The notes under the pieces are model-generated. The model saw only the letters and a program-made list of their open reading frames with translations. It did not search any database and was not told where the DNA came from. Source: Boletus sp. NGJ (Eukaryota > Basidiomycota > Agaricomycetes > Boletales > Boletaceae). From it: a stretch of 64,000 bases of DNA. A program made the position numbers and the translations under genes. Shown one piece after another: positions 33,532-46,053 of the stretch. The stretch's first letter is position 1. Every line of letters begins with the position of its first letter. The stretch spans positions 558,001 through 622,000 of the forward strand of contig JAGTXK010000239.1 in NCBI GenBank assembly GCA_019096195.1, read 5' to 3'.

Positions 33532-36500
33532 TCACGATGACACAAGTTGGAGTAACTTGTCACTATCCATCGATTTCCCAGCAATCCGGCCCAGCCTTTC
33601 CTCGTCCCTGTCGAAACCTGCACCCTTTAGCATGATCGCCATGAACTTGAACGCGTTCGGAGCGTCGATGGCAATATCGTCCAAGAATTCCGCCATTGGC
33701 ATAAAGCCGGCTTCAAATACCTCGGAGGAACACTGACCCTTGGATGCTGCTTGGGCAAAGAATTCCGAAACGAGAATTGCGTCGGTCTCCTTGCCTTCCA
33801 GAGCAGAGCCCACCAGCTTGTCGACAAGGCGGAAGCGGTGTTCCTCGGCAAGGTTCGTGAAGTAGACATCTGCTTCGTCCATACTCCGGACAGCGAAGAA
33901 TTCCTTGACATCCTCATCAATTTTCTTCTTCGCGTCGGCCTCTGACATCTGAGCGGGTACCTCGGGTTCATCCTCAGAAGCGGGAGGGGGGGTTTCCTCA
34001 GCGGGAGAGGGCTTCGTGCGGGGCAGGAGATTCAGCTTCCGACGTTGGGGAGGTTCTGGCACTCCGCTCTGCCCAAGGTCCACCGAAGGCTTCCGGCTAG
34101 GAGGTCGGCTGGATTTACCAGCAGAGTCGACCGCTACCAATTCAGGGTTTTGGCTGAGCATGGAGAACATATTAGAATTTGAGCTCGTCCGAGATAACGA
34201 ATCGCGCTTGTTGTCCTTCTTGGTGAAGACGCTACTGGGACCCATTACCATCGGTTGGACCTTGCTGATCTTACCAAATTGTGACAGATCGCCTGCTTTG
34301 GGTTGTGGCCGAGCGACCGTCCAACCGTCAGGTCCAGATTCCGCATTTCGTTCACCACCACGCCTTGATCCACCTCTAGACATGCTGTGCTGACGTTGGT
34401 AATTCTGGGCCTCTGCGGCTGCTTTCTCCTTCGCAACCTGTTTTCAATATAAGCACTTGCCACCACAGGGAACTTGCATCCCAAATACGTACAGCTTCAT
34501 GAACAGCAGATATAGTGGTGGGCGCAACGACAGCGCTGCGAGCTACCCATTTCCGATCACGGAGTTCGATCACATCCTATCGGGAGAAAACAGATAAGTA
34601 AGAGCACAAACTACACGCAATAAACAGTCATTACCTGAAGCATGAACTGCATGCGTGAACTGACGTTAGTGCTCTTGCATAGCTCCTTCATCCGCGTAAA
34701 GTACACGTCCATATGCGCTCTTGCCTTTTGGACATCAAGTAGCTGACCGACTGTTTTCAGCAACTGGCATAAGCTCTCGATCTCTTCCTCTTCGGGATTC
34801 TCAACGTTGCCCAGGAGCTTCTTGACACACTCGTGCATGATACGCTCTGTGAGCATCTGGAGCTTGAAGAGCTCACCAATGAACTTGATGAGACCGAGAC
34901 CTTGACGTTTTGCCTTTTGGGCAGCGTAGTACTCTTCCGAATAGAGTTCGCTCTCATCACCGCCCTTCCTCTCGTTAGCAGCGCTGATAGCTTGGTCATT
35001 GGAGGCCTTCGCCGCAGCGGCTGCAGCTGTCGTCTCCTTGGCAACCCAACCTCGCTCAAAGTCTTCTTGACAGCGATTCAGAAGATATTTTCTGAAGAGG
35101 TGACCACCAGTGATAGGTTTGCCCTCCGAGTTCCTGATACCATCGTCCTGAACTTCGGGACTGATCGTCTCCATCATCTTGCGGCAGAGGCGCGCATACA
35201 TCCCACTCCATGCGGCCTCGTCCGTCGCCTTCTCGAACACGAGCCGAATGACCTGGATGAGCGTCCGGCCATCCTTTTCGTTCTCGCTTCTGTTCGCCCA
35301 GGCAATAATTTGGTCGGAAATGGGGTCGAACTTCTCCAAGGTAAGTTTGTTGAGGAGGGCCCTGACTTTGCGATCCACGAGTTCGGGGGATTCGGTGTCG
35401 GCAACGCTTGGTTTGCGGACAGTACTCGCAGCAACCCAACGGTTTGCAGACATCTCGAGGGGAGCAATGGGCTCGAGGGCAGCGCCAAGGACAGGCACAG
35501 CACCACCGAAACCTAGCCCCTCACCTTGAGAATGAGCAACCTTGTTCGCATCCACGCGCCTCTCACCACGCTTACTTCGAGTACGGTTGCTGCCCATAGG
35601 GTGCCCACCTGGACCACCCTGAGATGCTGTCCGCGTCATAGCAGGACGACCAAACTGTAAAGAGGCCGGACCACTGCTGACGGTAACGGAACGCGTGCCC
35701 GCTGTTGAGATCATGTAGCGTTCCTCACTCGTAAGTTTGGCCGTCGTGGTCCCGAACTGACCCATAGCGAAAGGACTCGGAGCAGCGCCTGGCTTGTTGC
35801 CGAAAGCGGGGATCCCGAGTCCAACTGAACCTTGACGAGCAGTCGGTGTCATCGCACTTGCTGGCTGACGATGACGTCCTGAACCACCACGAGCCAGACC
35901 AAAGAGTGACTGATCCACAGGTTCGATGCCCAGGATGTCCAGTGGTGGAAGATGAGGAGGCTTTTCTTTGCAGAGCTGCATAAATTGCATAAGGAAGTCG
36001 CGGTCGTACCTGTAGGAAGGTGAACAAATTAAAAAAGATAGAATAAACAATGTTTACATACCTAAACTTGCCGTCCTTCGCATCCTTGTTGAGGTCCTCC
36101 CTGGGGCTTCTGACTCCTTCCGGATACTCAATGTCCTGAAGCCTCTCGATGTTTCTTGCCGTGGCCAACGCAGAGAGAGGAGGAGCGGACAAATCCCTCT
36201 TCGCCGCGTTGATGTCGAGAGGACCAGGGCGTCGTCTGGGGATCTCTAGAGGCGGGGGCATGGACGACGTATCTATCCGCAGGGCCTCCTTCGCAGCCCT
36301 CTGGGGTTTGTTGGTTAAGTCACCATTGACCTGGGTCTCCACGATTTCTCCGTTTTCGACGACCTCTCCTTCCTCAGGTTCCTTGGATCCTTCAGAGGGT
36401 GATTCAACAATGTCCTGAGCTTCCTCGGACTCTAACCGAGCTTCCTCGTGTCTCAAAGCTTCTTGCTGCCGCTGTTCCTCGGCTTCCCGATCAGCGCGCT

Positions 36501-38393
36501 CTTGCTCCTCCTTCTCAACCGTTTTCCGCACCTCCTCGAGTCTGGCTTCCTCCTCCTTGCGTTTCTGCTCCTCCTCACGTCGTAACCGTTCCCTTTCCTC
36601 TTCTTCCTTTCGTAACCGTTCCTTCTCCCTCTTCTCCTCCTCCTGCTTTCGCTTGGCTTCCTCCTCCTTCCGCTTGGCATCCTCCTCTTCTTTTCGTTTT
36701 CTTTCCTCTTCCTCTTTCTTTGCCCGTTCCTCAGCGTCCTTTTTCTCCTGCTCTAAGCGTGCCTGCTCCTCCCTCTTTCTTTTTGACTCCTCACTCTCAA
36801 TTCTAACCGATGTAGTACGGCGACTGGTCGCAACTGGCGATGGTGGTGGAATCGGTACAGTTGGCGGTTGCGGACTATGTTTCTTCAACGCCTCTAAATT
36901 AACTTCCGTACCATCTTCATTCTTTATCACGATTGCTTTAGGTGGGCGGGAAGTGGGAACGAACGTGGAGGCATTGGTGTTGAGGAGACGGGCAGAAGGA
37001 GCAGTCGTGGTTGACGGTGTGGGGGGAGGCGATGAAATACCAACATTGCTCGAAGGTTGGTGTGTGTGAGAGGGCGGCGGTTGCGGTGTGTGCGGTGTGT
37101 GCGGGACGGCGTGCGCCATGGTAGGGGTACCAGGCGGCAAACTGGGAGGCGGATTTCGAGGTGATAGAGGCATGGAGGGATGAGGTGGACCTTGTGTGGC
37201 TGGCGGAGGTGGGTGAGACGTATGTGGAGGGTGGGGTTGTTGGTGCATGGGATAGAACCAACCAGGGGAAGGTTGCGCATAGGGATCTACTTGATACTAA
37301 TAACATGTACATTTAGAAATAAAAAGGTGAATTACGATATTTCAGTAAGAAAATACGTACGAAATAAGGCTGCCAAGGCATAGGTGGGAGAGGAACCTGT
37401 TGAGCAGGAACTCCTGCAGGGGGAGGTTGATGCGGATGTGGGGGATGGGGAGCAAGTCGCGGACTAGCAGGAATGGGAGGTCCACCAGGTCCACCAGGGC
37501 CGGCCATAGGTCGAGGGGCACCAGTGCCGTTGGGCACGGCGCGAGCGAAGGCCGGGGAGCGCGGGCCGCCAGCGCCCTGCTGTTGTCGCATCCCGGGTAC
37601 AAACGGCCCATATTGGTGCGCACCTAGTTGGGAAGGCTGCGCAGGAGGTTGTGGGGGGTGCTGTCCAGACGAAGACGGTTGGTGATGTGGAGGCAAATTG
37701 GACTGTCGGGTTGAAGGAGAGGAAGTGTCTGATGACGGTTGTGTAGGTGCGGAAGAACCCTGGAATAGCTTGGCAATGTCGGCTTTGCCAAGTGCAGGTT
37801 TTGTCAGAGCAGAAGTCGTTGATGAGGACGTGGCGGACGTGGTGGAAGGCGAGGTCATATTTGAGGATACTGAGGTAGATGAGGAGACGGGCCGAGCAGG
37901 GAGCTTCGAAGAGCCGGCGGTCGAACCAGAAGCGGAAGATTTACCATTGACATGGGTGGACGAGGCAGCCGGCACGGATCCGAAGGACTTTACGCTTTCG
38001 GTTTTGACCACGGGTGTGACTGCAGGTGAAGATGACAAGGGAGGAGAAAGGTCGTCTATTGAACCAAAGGTGACGGCGGCGGAACCTGAGATAAAGAATA
38101 AGGATGGGAACGAGAAGAGGGAGAGATGGACATGACGATGTACCTTGTCTGACAGAGCCCACGTTACTCCGCGGGACACTGACGCCTTCTTTTATTGGCA
38201 CGCCCTGGCCTAACGCACTTGGACGGCGAGAGTGAGAAACGGTTATCGGAGATGGCGCATGGGACGGAGCAGGAGACTGAGAACGCGGCGAGGGAGCTGA
38301 AGAGTTGCTGTTCGGCGGCGGGCCCTTTGCCCAAGCTGATTGCGATGGGAGCTGCGCTGGAGTCTTTGCTGATGCAATCGAAGCTTTGCTCAT
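33532..38393 (-). CDS. TIF4631: Translation initiation factor eIF4G
   Basis: Six exons (38393-38144, 38085-37361, 37296-36062, 36009-34635, 34576-34493, 34437-33532) join in phase to 1,524 residues. The N-terminal half is low-complexity: Ser/Pro-rich, then His/Pro-rich, then a long Glu/Lys/Arg helix (about residues 500-620). The eIF4E-binding motif YDRDFLMQF (YxxxxL-phi) is formed across the junction at 36062/36009. The MIF4G domain starts about VRALLNKLTLEKFDPISDQI and runs through LIQVIRLVFEKATDEAAW and LFRKYLLNRCQEDFERGW to LGLIKFIGELFKL and MQFMLQ. The MA3 domain is at the C-terminus (KIDEDVKEFFAVRSMDEADV to LQLVSS). It bridges cap-binding eIF4E, eIF4A and eIF3. The promoter side (38394-38900) is C/T-rich. 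Confidence 0.96.
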
Positions 38394-39488
38394 TCTTGAG
38401 TAGAAAGAGGATGATCGGAGGGGGGATTCAAAACATGGAGGTCAAGAAAAGGCTCGAGGGTAAGGAAAGGAGACGTACGAATTTCGATGGACAGATATTT
38501 AGAAAAGAACAATCGATTTGTCGCGTGTGGTGGTCGTGGAGCGTGACCTGCCAGCAGGCGAAGAACAAAGCTGAATGTCAATTTTTTTTTCTGTCTATGA
38601 AAAACTGTGCCCGTTGCTGTGGATAGCGAACTGGGCGAGGGAATGGAGAAGGTGTCCTGTAGCCTGAGGCTGTAAGGAAAGGACAGGGTGCAACTTGTCC
38701 GTGCGACTCGAGCCAAAAAATCAATCCCCTAACAGAGACCCCGGTCACCCCTCCCCAGCGGTACCGCACCCCTCCCGACTCGACTCATTGATTGCACCGC
38801 CCTTCCGCTTCACCGCGCGCTGGCCCAAGTCGGCCACTGGTTCCATTTGTTTAAGCACCGAGTCTCCAGCTGCAGTCTGAGCCCTCTTCAAACACGACGA
38901 CTCGCTCCGTCTGCTGGAGCGCTCCGGGTTCTCTCTGACGTCATCCTGAGTGTGCTTGGGGCGTGTTCGGTTGCGGCATGCCATGGGCGTGTCGTCCAGC
39001 GCGCTCCCTCTCCTTGTCTGATTGGGTCGCATACAAGCCACGACTCTTTTACTCACCCGGCCAATACCTCAGCCGTTCGGTTCTTTGGACACCGTGACGG
39101 GGACTCGCCTGCTTGCGCCGGGGACCAACAACTGTATGTTAGAACAGGTTGATGGGCTAACCGAATGATCTACAATCGCATAGCGAAAGGATGGACAACA
39201 TGTACCACATCAAAGACGCCAACGGGCTGACCTAGTGAGTCCGCATTATCTTGCCAGATACGCAAGTGTACTCGAGTGGCCGAGTAGTCACCCTTTAATT
39301 CTGCTTCCGGCCCGCTGTTGCAACGAGATTGTTGTCTCAGTACTCTCAAGCTTCGATCTGTCAATGATCACAGGGAGCGCTATGCGAGTCAAACGTGCTG
39401 TTGTTCTAGACAGCATCTGCCCGTCGCTCAAGCGTGGATACTCGAGGTGATCAGCAAGATCCCCAGTCGTTCCATGTGAACGATGAGC
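38394..39488. other. Intergenic, eIF4G promoter region
   Basis: Pyrimidine-rich runs near 38700-38900 fit the promoter and leader of the strongly expressed eIF4G gene. Short frames are not supported as genes. Confidence 0.45.
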
Positions 39489-40570
39489 GAGCCTAGTGCA
39501 TGCGCAGGCTCGTATACACCCCATCGGAACGTTTCTTCCACCCTGACAAGGGTAACAGTTCGCAGGAGTGTAGCCCGTCATTGGTCAAGAGCAACAGTCG
39601 CTCGAATGAGGAGGATGACGAACTTGGCCGGTAACCGTCATCAATTCCCCTCACAGTGACTTCAGTGAGCACATAGGCTGGCCAATATGTCGGCAGGATT
39701 TCATCTTGCTGATTGGTGTCAGAAGCCCCCAGGTCATACATCCAGGAAGGCGTCCGGTGGTGCTATTTGCGGAGCCGAAGAGAGGGACAAGGTATGAAGG
39801 GCTCCTGGCGAGATAAAGATTTCGACGAGATGTTGGAAACAGAGTAACGCAGCCACTCACACTGAGACGGCGATAAGGCTTGTCAAAGACTCAAAGCCGT
39901 CAAAGAAAAGACGTACGATTCTGAAAAACGACTTTCCAGGACTGCGTGTTTCATCAAGTATTCTAGTGAGGGCGTCTGCGAAGTTGGATATCTCGGGTAA
40001 ATAACTTATCGTGCAACTGCCAGACCTGGCCACTTGGTTCAAGGTTGCTGAGAAGGTCGGGCGCTCCTGTGCGCTGTACGATAACGCAAACGAGAAAGGA
40101 TCACTTCTTCTGCCCAGCGAGGACTCTCTCAGAAGCCTCTCTCTTTGAGTTTTGGCAGTTGCCCAAGGCCCCGAGGGGATTAAGCTCCGGAAACACAAAC
40201 GGGTCGCTTAGGAGCTGGTCAATCTCGAAGTTTGCATGCAGGAGGGGCAATGAGGACGTGGAGGATGGTCGAGGCGCAATCAATTTACTCAGATCCGATC
40301 AGCCTCGAGAGGACGTGTACCCATGCCTCCAAACCATGGGTTACAACAGAGGAAGATGCGAACGCCAGAGAACTGGTCCTCAGCATTGCCGTCGAAGAAC
40401 GCGCAGAGGGATTTTCCGCCAAACCAGACCGCCGCTCCGAAACCTCGGTGAACCAATCGTACTCCCTGACGTAGCACGATGGCATGCAGAGTGCATGTTC
40501 TTTCCCGACCACTCTGGAGAACGTGCGGTCGTGGAAAGTCCCTTTGCCAAAGTTTTTGTCAGCACAGCTT
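39489..40570 (-). other. Unresolved coding-like stretch, possibly a decayed gene
   Basis: On the minus strand several frames of 60-115 codons follow each other (40565-40380, 40283-40101, 40198-39857, 39741-39493) with protein-like pieces such as FHDRTFSRVVGKEHALCMP, HANFEIDQLLSDPFVFPELN, PEISNFADALTRILDETRSP and IVRLFFDGFESLTSLIAV. I could not splice them into one model and recognise no family. It may be a rapidly evolving gene with small exons or a relic. The stretch 40571-41023 holds nothing I can name. Confidence 0.3.
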
Positions 40571-41023
40571 TCGTGATCTCACCGCATCAATTCCCAGAGC
40601 TTTGGTAGTCTTTCGTCAAAAACTTGATTAACATTAATCTTAGGGCTTTCTGATGTGCTCTGGTGTTCCCTTGACAGCCACTGGCTCAAACGAGTAAGAG
40701 AGGCTAGGCAAACGTGAAAGATTTGACTCTACCTAGCTAGGCTGGTCGTTCTTGGTCACTGTACAGGTATTTGAGCCACTCCATCCAACAAAACTGTGTA
40801 TTCTTTTGCGTGGAAGCTACATCGAACCCTCGGGCCAACGACTAACAATACATTGAACCATGCAACTCCTAATAAAAGGCGCAGAAGAAAATGAGCGACG
40901 GTCATTCGTCTCTAAAGATGAACGTCGAGTACTAAGTTAAGGATGCTATCGCTGGGTGTATGCATATGGTTCCGGATCTTGAGAGTAAAGAGGAAAATGG
41001 CGGCCACAAAGACGAATGGTCGA

Positions 41024-41283
41024 TTACAAGCACCCATTGGCAGGGAGACGATAGCATGCGGGATCACGTGCCTCCACGAGCAGTCAGTTGGCTGTAACTA
41101 CAGAAGATTGGAAAGCACTCACATCGACGACATCGCGTCCTTCAAACTGTGCTTCAGGGACAGGTGAGGCGGAGGCTAAAAGCATCCATCAGAATGTATA
41201 CTCGAGGAATGGCTGGATGATGACTGACCTAAGGCAGCCAACGCAGCGATAATGTAAAAGACGGTGAACTTGGCGCCGTGCAT
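41024..41283 (-). CDS. Small secreted peptide, 51 residues
   Basis: Three short exons (41283-41229, 41175-41123, 41071-41024) join in phase. Residues 1-20 form a signal peptide (MHGAKFTVFYIIAALAALAS), then SASPVPEAQFEGRDVVD and a C-terminus ARDPACYRLPANGCL with two Cys. Intron 2 (51 nt) has a CTGAC-type branch site about 15 nt before its AG, and the shorter 31-nt alternative would give a long poor tail, so I prefer this form. The prodomain with acidic and basic residues before a short two-Cys end looks like a processed peptide or small effector. I know no family name. It lacks the CAAX end of a pheromone precursor. Confidence 0.5.
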
Positions 41284-42178
41284 ATCGACTTTGGGATGCG
41301 GCGTCTGATGGGCAAAGGAAGCAGAGCTCAAAACAATTGGAGGGGCGGAAGTAGCTAGAAGAATGTGTCTTTATACTCATCGCGACGCGCTTGTCGACTG
41401 CCATCTCCCTTTCAACCTCGACTAATTTTGGTGCTTCACTTCAGACCAAATTTGGACATGAGCTTGTTCACCCTGCGTCGCCTCACCACCGCTAAGACTG
41501 ACGCGCTGTCGAACTTGCGCCATTGACTGACTTATTTGGGTGTTCCTTCGTGACGACGACGTTTCAAAGATATGAGGCACAGAACTGTATGTACAGTAGA
41601 TGAAAGCATGGAGTTACAGTATAATCCAACGAATCCACCTAAAGTACTGGCAATACCACAAGACCTTCCTATCAAGGAGTCGTGTCCACCTCCGACTTCC
41701 GCACCGATCACAGAGGGACAAGCGTGTTTCAGCTCGCTGCTTACTTTACAGACAGCATCTGCATCCGCAGTACACCAACTTTTTCTTCGTTTGTCTCTTC
41801 GTTACCTTCTACTTGCTCGGTTCAAGGCGCTGCGCACAAGTAACCACACGACCCACTGGCAGACTTTGGGAGTACTCGCGCGTTGAACATCACGTCTCAC
41901 TCGTATCCAGGAACCATCCTAGCGACATCCTGTGCAACACCCTTGTTCGAGCGTATGTACGCCATCGGACACTAGTTTGGCAATGCCTGGGGCGGGATCA
42001 GTAAGGATGGCATAATGAACCTATCTGCCAATCTCGTGCAGGGGGAGGCGACGGAGGACAAAGCACACAAGTAGCACTTGCGGCCAATTTGCAATCAAAA
42101 TTGAGCGCTTGAGCATGGTCAGGACCCTACTAGCGAGGAGCAGGCGCACAAGTGGAAAGCGAGAAAAGGAAGATCGCT
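41284..42178. other. Intergenic, no gene seen
   Basis: Contains the promoter of the small secreted peptide. Plus-strand frames at 41572-42004 overlap each other and lack motifs. Confidence 0.45.
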
Positions 42179-42629
42179 AAGTTAGCCATGTGTGAAAAAT
42201 TGTCAGAAAACACACAACACCTTCGGCCCACCTATATCACCTCAACATCTGCTCGGAATTCATCGGAGATGATGCCATTCGACTTGGATGACTTGGGGGA
42301 ACATTTTCCGAGTTGACCGATGAAAAAGATGATATTTTGAAATTTTTAAATAATTTGATTTTTATTTTTAATTTCTTCACCAGCCATGCCGGAATATATT
42401 CTACTGGCTTGTCTGAGTCGAATGATATATCTCCGAAAATAAGAATAATCTTTTGAAATATTCAAAAATTTCAAAATTCGAAAATTCCGGTCAACTCGGA
42501 AAATGTTCCCCCAAGTCATCCAAGTCGAATGGCATCATCTCCGATGAATTCCGAGCAGATGTTGAGGTGATATAGGTGGGCCGAAGGTGTTGTGTGTTTT
42601 CTGACAATTTTTCTCACAGTGGCCAACTT
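42179..42629. mobile_element. Foldback/MITE element with 126-bp perfect inverted arms
   Basis: 42194-42319 and 42488-42613 are exact inverted copies over 126 bp; outside them the match continues with a few differences to AAGTTAGCCA at 42179 and TGGCCAACTT ending at 42629. The 168-bp centre (42320-42487) is AT-rich and noncoding. I see no obvious target duplication and no second copy in the window. Perfect arms point to recent insertion or arm conversion; a transcript would fold into a long double-stranded RNA hairpin. Confidence 0.85.
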
Positions 42630-42769
42630 GGCCGAAAACGAGAGTAATACAACACTTGCCAAAGAGAGTCGTGTGTTCGTGACCTATCTGAAAGCAAATT
42701 TGGCTCCCTACTGAACCACTAAGTGAAAACATCTATATTCACCTGCTGCAAAAAGACCGCAACTATAAC

Positions 42770-43684
42770 CTACATAGCGAGTGCCCACACGCCCGCACCG
42801 AGACCGACACCCAAACAAACGGTAGAGAAGATACCAACAGGCGCTGGCAAGCCAGCCCATACATACGCGAGTATCCCAATGAGCGCCAAAATAGTTCCAA
42901 TTGTAGTGAGACCAAGGGTGGTATAGAAGCAATGCGTTAGAAGAGACAATGGGGGCGGTGGAGAAGATTGAGAGGTGGAAAGGAACCCAAGCACCTCTAG
43001 ACAAGTCACGAAGCTGCGTAGCGGGCGCATGGGCTCTAGTACAATCCTTCGTGAAGGACGCTGCGCTGGTTGAGCTGCGTCTATTTGGATGCCTTCAACC
43101 TTCCTATCATCCTCGATGATTCGGTAGCGGATCAATGCGAACGACGCGATATACCCAAGTATACCTATGCATGGATTGAATGTAGTAGGAATGACAACAC
43201 GAGAGTCACTTACATGCACAGACATGCAAAATCAAAGCTCCCGAAAGACAAGAATACACCAGCTCGCGAGAAACCGTGCCTGTGGGAATTCCGATCTGTG
43301 TATTGAGACCTGACAACGTGAAGAGCTGCCCGTCTATTGATGTTAGAAAGGTAGTCTTAATAAGGCTGTGTCATGAAGATAAATACGCTCAAAAAGGTAC
43401 GATCGCACCACAACAGTGAGAACCTGCAGACGTTGCGTCCAGGCGGCCAGTAGATCAGAATTCACTTGCGCATCATCATCGCCAGAGCTCGGAGCTTGCA
43501 GATTCCCCGCGCCAGATTTGCCTCTGCTGTTGCTCGGGCCGCCAACATTGTTTTCTTGTACTACCGACGGCGAGCACGAGCAAAGAGGTTGTTCGGTCCC
43601 ACAGGGTCCGCATGGCGTACGTGGGGTATTATACTGTGAATACGCTTCCTGCACGCCTCTTATATGATCCGGCTGATCATACAT
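42770..43684 (-). CDS. Fungal multi-span membrane protein of unknown function
   Basis: Three exons (43684-43409, 43355-43214, 43164-42770) give 270 residues. The N-terminus is hydrophilic with Pro/Cys/Ser (TPRTPCGPCGTEQPLCSC). Membrane-like segments follow: LQVLTVVTTFLTSIDGQLF, CLSGALILHVCACILGYIAS with FALIRYRII, then TTLGLTTIGTILALIGILAY and STVCLGVGLGAGVWALAM at the end. A conserved basidiomycete protein by feel, without a named domain. The gene lies 140 bp from the foldback element, downstream of its stop codon, so the element may be within or just past its 3' UTR. Confidence 0.65.
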
Positions 43685-44913
43685 AGTAGGTGGCTATGAA
43701 AAGACGACCTGTAGTGGCCACGGCCCACGAGACAGCTACCGGCAATCAACGGAAGATTAGCAACCCAGACAGTCGAGATGGGACAACTAACCAGAGCAAA
43801 TTGATTGGTGTGAACGGTTCTCGATTTGTGACGCGGGGAGCTCGGTGGAGCTATGGGAAGCAGGTGTTGGTTTAATACGAAGCTAGCGGACATTGTCCTC
43901 GCTTGATGCTGTGGGCCACACGCTGATCAAAATTCTGGTAAGCGGCTGCCCAAACATAGATCGCTCACAGGGTGAAGCAAGCGAGCGGCTAATCAGGATG
44001 ACACGGCAGAACTGTGGCTTGATGACCACGTTGTCCTACCATGAAGCACAACGTTGCGGGGGCCACACTCAACTACGGTCTTTGGAGTGCGTCAAACGAC
44101 ACAAGCTAGAAAATCAAGACTCAAGTGATAAAATATGTCTGGAGAGACCAACCCGCCTTTGCCATCATGGAGAGGTCTCACGGTCGTGGGAATCGATAAT
44201 CGTCTAACGAGATTACTGTAAAGTATGTAATCGTATGTACCACCTCCATCACACAGCCCAGTGCTGGTCTACGAAACCGGACCATGTTGAGGTGAGTCTT
44301 GGTTGTTTCGCCTTCAATCATCGAGTACAAGGACGAAAATGCTGTATCGGTCAGCCGTGGATAAGTTTGACAGGAGGTCTCCCAGGCGCTTCTGAATGAT
44401 CCTTTCCCGCGTGGATAGAATCTTCTCTCTGAGCAACATTCACACTAACATTTTCGTACGTTGTGTTGACTGTCTGCCTCACAGCTGCCGTGTACACGTT
44501 GGGTATTCCGAAGCCTGACATGCTTCACGTTCATGGATCACAGATACGGTGGAGCAGAGGGGTAGACACATGGGTGTAGGCAGGCCAATGAATGGGTCAT
44601 CCAGAGTTAGCCAGGGTCGACATCAACTGGTCATGCTCTACGGTCCCCGCCACACAAGCCTCAGACCACATATCTATAGACGAAATATGCCCTCGCCTAA
44701 ATCATGTTTTGGTTGAGACACGTTACCCCAAGTTCGCCCTAGAACGCTGATTCCGGGTCGTGCCGCGAACATGAGGCAAAATGCCCGGTTCCACATGTCG
44801 TCCCGAGGTGCAGGTACATATACTGGAAAAGGGCGCACGACCCGCCAAACCGATTATCTGACATTTATCCTCCTTCCCCACTCTCTGTTCCAAACACCCA
44901 AGCCATAGCCGCG
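43685..44913. other. Intergenic, no gene seen
   Basis: About 1.2 kb with only short overlapping frames (plus 43893-44207 the longest) lacking motifs. No tRNA pattern and no repeat found by eye. Confidence 0.45.
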
Positions 44914-45723
44914 ATGGATATTGATATGACATCTCCAGTTGGGCCCATGGTCGCTGTAGGATATGACCAAGGTCACGAGTTTGGCATTTCGGTGAGGATT
45001 TATCGTCTGTGTACTGTATGGCCGACTAAATCACAATGCCATAGGCTTATCAGTCGGAAGTCGATCTTTGTCAACTTTTGCAGGCGATGTCTCTAACCAA
45101 AGGGAAATTCAAGGTTAGTCCCGTCCGGTTCATCTTCGAGGACGTGATCATTGACGATCGCTGGAGAAAGGTTCCCGAGACAGAAACGGCGGGCTATGTC
45201 CCATATGTATCGCAAAGTGCAAACGAGCACGATGCAAGCACGGAGGATCCGGCATACCATGTGAGTCCTCCACTTTCTTCCCTTCTCATCCTCACCCAAA
45301 TACTCTCCATAGTCCGACGCGTCGGAGTCATCAAGCTCAAAGTCCAGCTCCTCCGACCAACCTCACACCGACTCCCTGCCCACCTCGTCCATCATCGCCC
45401 GCCATTCTCAGCTCCCCGCATGCCACTTCCTCCAATCCATCCTCGCTTCGCTCGCCCCAGAGTCCCCCGTCCTCTCTCCTTCCCCGTACCCTTACCCCGC
45501 TGCAAACGCCTTTCAGACGACGAACGGCGTCTATCTAGACACCTTGCTCCTTCATCGCAGCCTTCTCGCCGCATTCCCTCCAGCACACAAAGGGTGCGCA
45601 GCGGCACTGCACGAGATCGCAAGGGCGATTGAGGTACGGGCGTGGCAGGCCGATCGGGACTCGGATGCGGAGGCGGTCGCCACGCTGAGGCAAGAGGCCT
45701 ACATTGTTGCACACTGGGTATGA
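44914..45723 (+). CDS. Uncharacterised 234-residue protein with a poly-Ser tract
   Basis: Three exons (44914-44991, 45045-45260, 45313-45723) in phase. Start MDIDMTSPVGPMVAVGYDQG. The second exon has QSEVDLCQLLQAMSLTKGKF and PVRFIFEDVIIDDRWRKVPE; the third begins SDASESSSSKSSSSDQPHTD, likely disordered, and ends in helices (QLPACHFLQSILASLAPESP, LDTLLLHRSLLAAFPPAHKG, CAAALHEIARAIEVRAWQAD). No signal peptide or membrane span. Soluble, perhaps nuclear; I do not recognise it. The third exon keeps a single open frame of 137 codons with strong C preference at third positions, which supports coding. Confidence 0.65.
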
Positions 45724-46053
45724 TCGCATGCATTGTTATCAAGAAGTCTGCCGGTTGGATTTCAGTAGGGAGCAACTCTGTCCCTTTTCGACCAAGGTTT
45801 GGAATTGAGTGCTAGGTCGGTACACAGTACACTCTGTATACTACGTTTCGGATAATACCAACTTTCGCGAGGCATCGATGCTGCACTGCGGTCGCCATTG
45901 GATTTACAACATACCCTTGTATCGGAAGACTTCGTTGTGAGGTTATCAAGTGCTTTATAGTACATTGCTAGAGCAGATCAACATGTAGATTGGAGACATC
46001 TAGATAGATCACGCTACGCTATAGCATTAAGTAATATCAAAAAATCCCCTCCT
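45724..46053. other. Intergenic, convergent 3' ends
   Basis: 330 bp between the stop codons of the poly-Ser protein and the subtilase genes; AT-rich next to 46053, nothing else seen. Confidence 0.5.

Noticed and set aside
36399-37069. Long plus-strand frames opposite the eIF4G Glu/Lys-rich helix
   Set aside because: Repeated Phe/Ser/Arg runs are the antisense reading of GAG/AAG/CGC repeats and not a gene.
42194-42613. Foldback arms as a miRNA-like hairpin gene
   Set aside because: The arms are 126 bp and identical with mobile-element-like edges, far longer and more perfect than a miRNA precursor; a transposon origin is simpler.
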